NCBI RefSeq assembly: GCF_025998535.1
Contig: NZ_AP024233.1
Span: 2,550,001 to 2,614,000, forward strand
Direction of reading: 5' to 3'
DNA length: 64,000 nucleotides
From: Desulfolithobacter dissulfuricans
Lineage (GTDB): Bacteria; Desulfobacterota; Desulfobulbia; Desulfobulbales; Desulfobulbaceae
Below, piece by piece: positions 63,049 to 64,000 of the stretch (position 1 is the stretch's first letter; every line of letters starts with the position of its first letter). A model generated the notes under the pieces. It was not told the DNA's origin. It did no database searches and was given only the letters and a program-made list of their open reading frames with translations. Position numbers and translations under genes: made by a program.

Positions 63049-63095
63049 CGGCGCTGACAGGGCAGCACACCTTGCGCCCTGCCCTGTCAGCGCCG
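63049..63095 (-). promoter_or_regulatory. 17-bp perfect hairpin between rpmG and tRNA-Trp
   Basis: CGGCGCTGACAGGGCAG (63049-63065) pairs without mismatch to 63079-63095, with a 13-nt loop. No T-tract follows on the minus strand. A double-stranded stem of this length just before a tRNA would suit RNase III-type processing of the rpmG-tRNA-secE transcript. Confidence 0.6.
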
Positions 63096-63116
63096 CCAAA
63101 GGCAGCCCTGAAGAAA

Positions 63117-63266
63117 CTACTTGGTTTCCCTGTGCAGTGTATGCGAACGACAGAACGGACAGTACTTCTTCAACTCCAGCTTATGGGGAATGGTACGCTT
63201 GTTCTTGGTCGTGGAATAGTTGCGCCGCTTGCACTCCGTGCAGGCAAGCGTGATAATATCTCTCAT
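63117..63266 (-). CDS. rpmG: 50S ribosomal protein L33
   Basis: 49 residues: [20 protein letters not shown], then [17 protein letters not shown]. Two Cys pairs (CTEC and CPFC) make it the zinc-binding form. The ATG lies at 63266, 100 nt after tuf, and tRNA-Trp follows. Confidence 0.95.
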   Translation of the reverse strand: MRDIITLACTECKRRNYSTTKNKRTIPHKLELKKYCPFCRSHTLHRETK

Positions 63267-63285
63267 TGCTCTGGCCCCGATATAT

Positions 63286-63317
63286 AATACTCAGCAGGCC
63301 GGAGCCTGCTGAGTATT
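63286..63317 (-). promoter_or_regulatory. 14-bp perfect hairpin between tuf and rpmG
   Basis: AATACTCAGCAGGC (63286-63299) pairs exactly with GCCTGCTGAGTATT (63304-63317) around a 4-nt loop. The 3' side on the minus strand is ATATATCGG rather than a T-tract, so it may be a partial terminator or a processing site separating highly expressed tuf from rpmG. Confidence 0.6.
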
Positions 63318-63366
63318 CTTTAAAAACCGCTCATACCTGGTGGCGGACAGTTGCCGCTGTCAGGAA

Positions 63367-64000
63367 TTACTCGATAATTTCGCTGACCACGCCGGCACCT
63401 ACGGTACGACCACCTTCACGGATTGCAAAACGAAGTCCCTCTTCCATTGCAATCGGGGTGATCAGCTCCGCTGTAATGTGCACGTTGTCACCGGGCATAA
63501 CCATCTCAACTCCGTCCTCAAGCGTTACAACACCGGTTACATCCGTGGTCCGGAAGTAGAACTGCGGGCGATAGCCGTTGAAGAACGGGGTGTGACGACC
63601 ACCCTCTTCCTTGGTCAGAATGTAGGCCTCAGCCTTGAATTTCTTGTGCGGAGTGATCGAGCCCGGGGCGGCAAGTACCTGGCCGCGCTCAACCTCGTCA
63701 CGCTTCACACCACGCAGCAGGGCGCCGATGTTATCACCTGCCTGACCCTCGTCAAGCAGCTTCCGGAACATCTCCACACCGGTTACCGTGGTCTTCTGGG
63801 TCGGACGAATTCCGACAATCTCCACCTCGTCGCCAACATGGATCACTCCACGCTCGACACGACCGGTGGCCACTGTACCACGACCGGAGATGGAGAAAAC
63901 GTCCTCCACAGGCATAAGGAAGGGCTTGTCAACGTCACGCTCCGGTTCCGGCACGTAGTTGTCAATGGCCTCCATCAGCTCCCAGATACACTTGGACTTC
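63367..64000 (-). CDS. tuf: elongation factor Tu, second copy (C-terminal part)
   Basis: The C-terminal 210 residues of a second EF-Tu gene, cut by the right edge of the window. The 634 nt align to 46555-47188 with only three differences (63415, 63529, 63988), all synonymous, so the two proteins are identical over this stretch. Flanking sequence diverges right at the stop codon. Its position upstream of rpmG-trnW-secE-nusG matches tufB of other bacteria. Confidence 0.97.
   Translation of the reverse strand, partial: KSKCIWELMEAIDNYVPEPERDVDKPFLMPVEDVFSISGRGTVATGRVERGVIHVGDEVEIVGIRPTQKTTVTGVEMFRKLLDEGQAGDNIGALLRGVKRDEVERGQVLAAPGSITPHKKFKAEAYILTKEEGGRHTPFFNGYRPQFYFRTTDVTGVVTLEDGVEMVMPGDNVHITAELITPIAMEEGLRFAIREGGRTVGAGVVSEIIE

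Noticed and set aside
63367-64000. Second tuf as an assembly duplication artefact
   Set aside because: Its flanks (rpmG, tRNA-Trp, secE) differ entirely from the first copy and match the tufB context of other bacteria; three silent differences also separate the copies.

Overview
The window reads as a chromosomal segment of a Gram-negative, probably anaerobic bacterium of the Desulfobacterota (former Deltaproteobacteria), most likely near the Desulfobulbales. This is inference. It rests on the style of the ribosomal and RNA polymerase proteins, the paired GlgC-type proteins, a TRAP TatT/TatP pair, an LptG permease (so an outer membrane), and ASKHA ATPases of the kind used to activate corrinoid or radical enzymes. 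No rRNA, phage, insertion sequence with a transposase, or CRISPR array was found.

Region 1 (1-15110) is accessory and metabolic. It holds the end of a TRAP transporter locus, a membrane-anchored alpha/beta hydrolase with an M28 peptidase, a CBS-domain protein, a DksA/TraR zinc-finger protein, a VIT1/CCC1-type transporter with a DUF211 protein, tRNA-Arg(CCT), two overlapping GlgC-type nucleotidyltransferases and a DHH phosphoesterase. It ends with a divergent pair of units: a DUF4445 (RACo-type) ASKHA ATPase on the minus strand, and on the plus strand lptG, an unrecognised Cys-rich protein interrupted by a frameshift, a BadF/HgdC-type activase and a DUF362 protein. A bidirectional terminator closes it.

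Region 2 (15156-29551, all minus) begins downstream with a tiny lysine/cysteine protein and an FKBP isomerase. Upstream of those runs a long housekeeping series in transcription order: rpsB, tsf, pyrH, frr, uppS, cdsA, dxr, rseP, tsaB, ispG, proS, rel, smr. It couples translation, ribosome recycling, isoprenoid and phospholipid synthesis, membrane proteolysis and the stringent response. The rel gene is frameshifted in this sequence and its hydrolase domain has lost key residues.

Region 3 (29552-31030) is a spacer carrying a MITE-like inverted-repeat element, then a YkgJ-type Cys-cluster gene and the terminator of the ribosomal cluster.

Region 4 (31064-64000, all minus) is a nearly unbroken transcription/translation supercluster in transcription order: tuf (second copy, cut by the window edge), rpmG, tRNA-Trp, secE, nusG, rplK, rplA, rplJ, rplL, rpoB, rpoC, rpsL, rpsG, fusA, tuf, then the S10, spc and alpha operons down to rplQ. 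adk is absent from its usual place between secY and map. Several spacers here carry strong hairpins without T-tracts, which look like attenuation or RNase processing sites.
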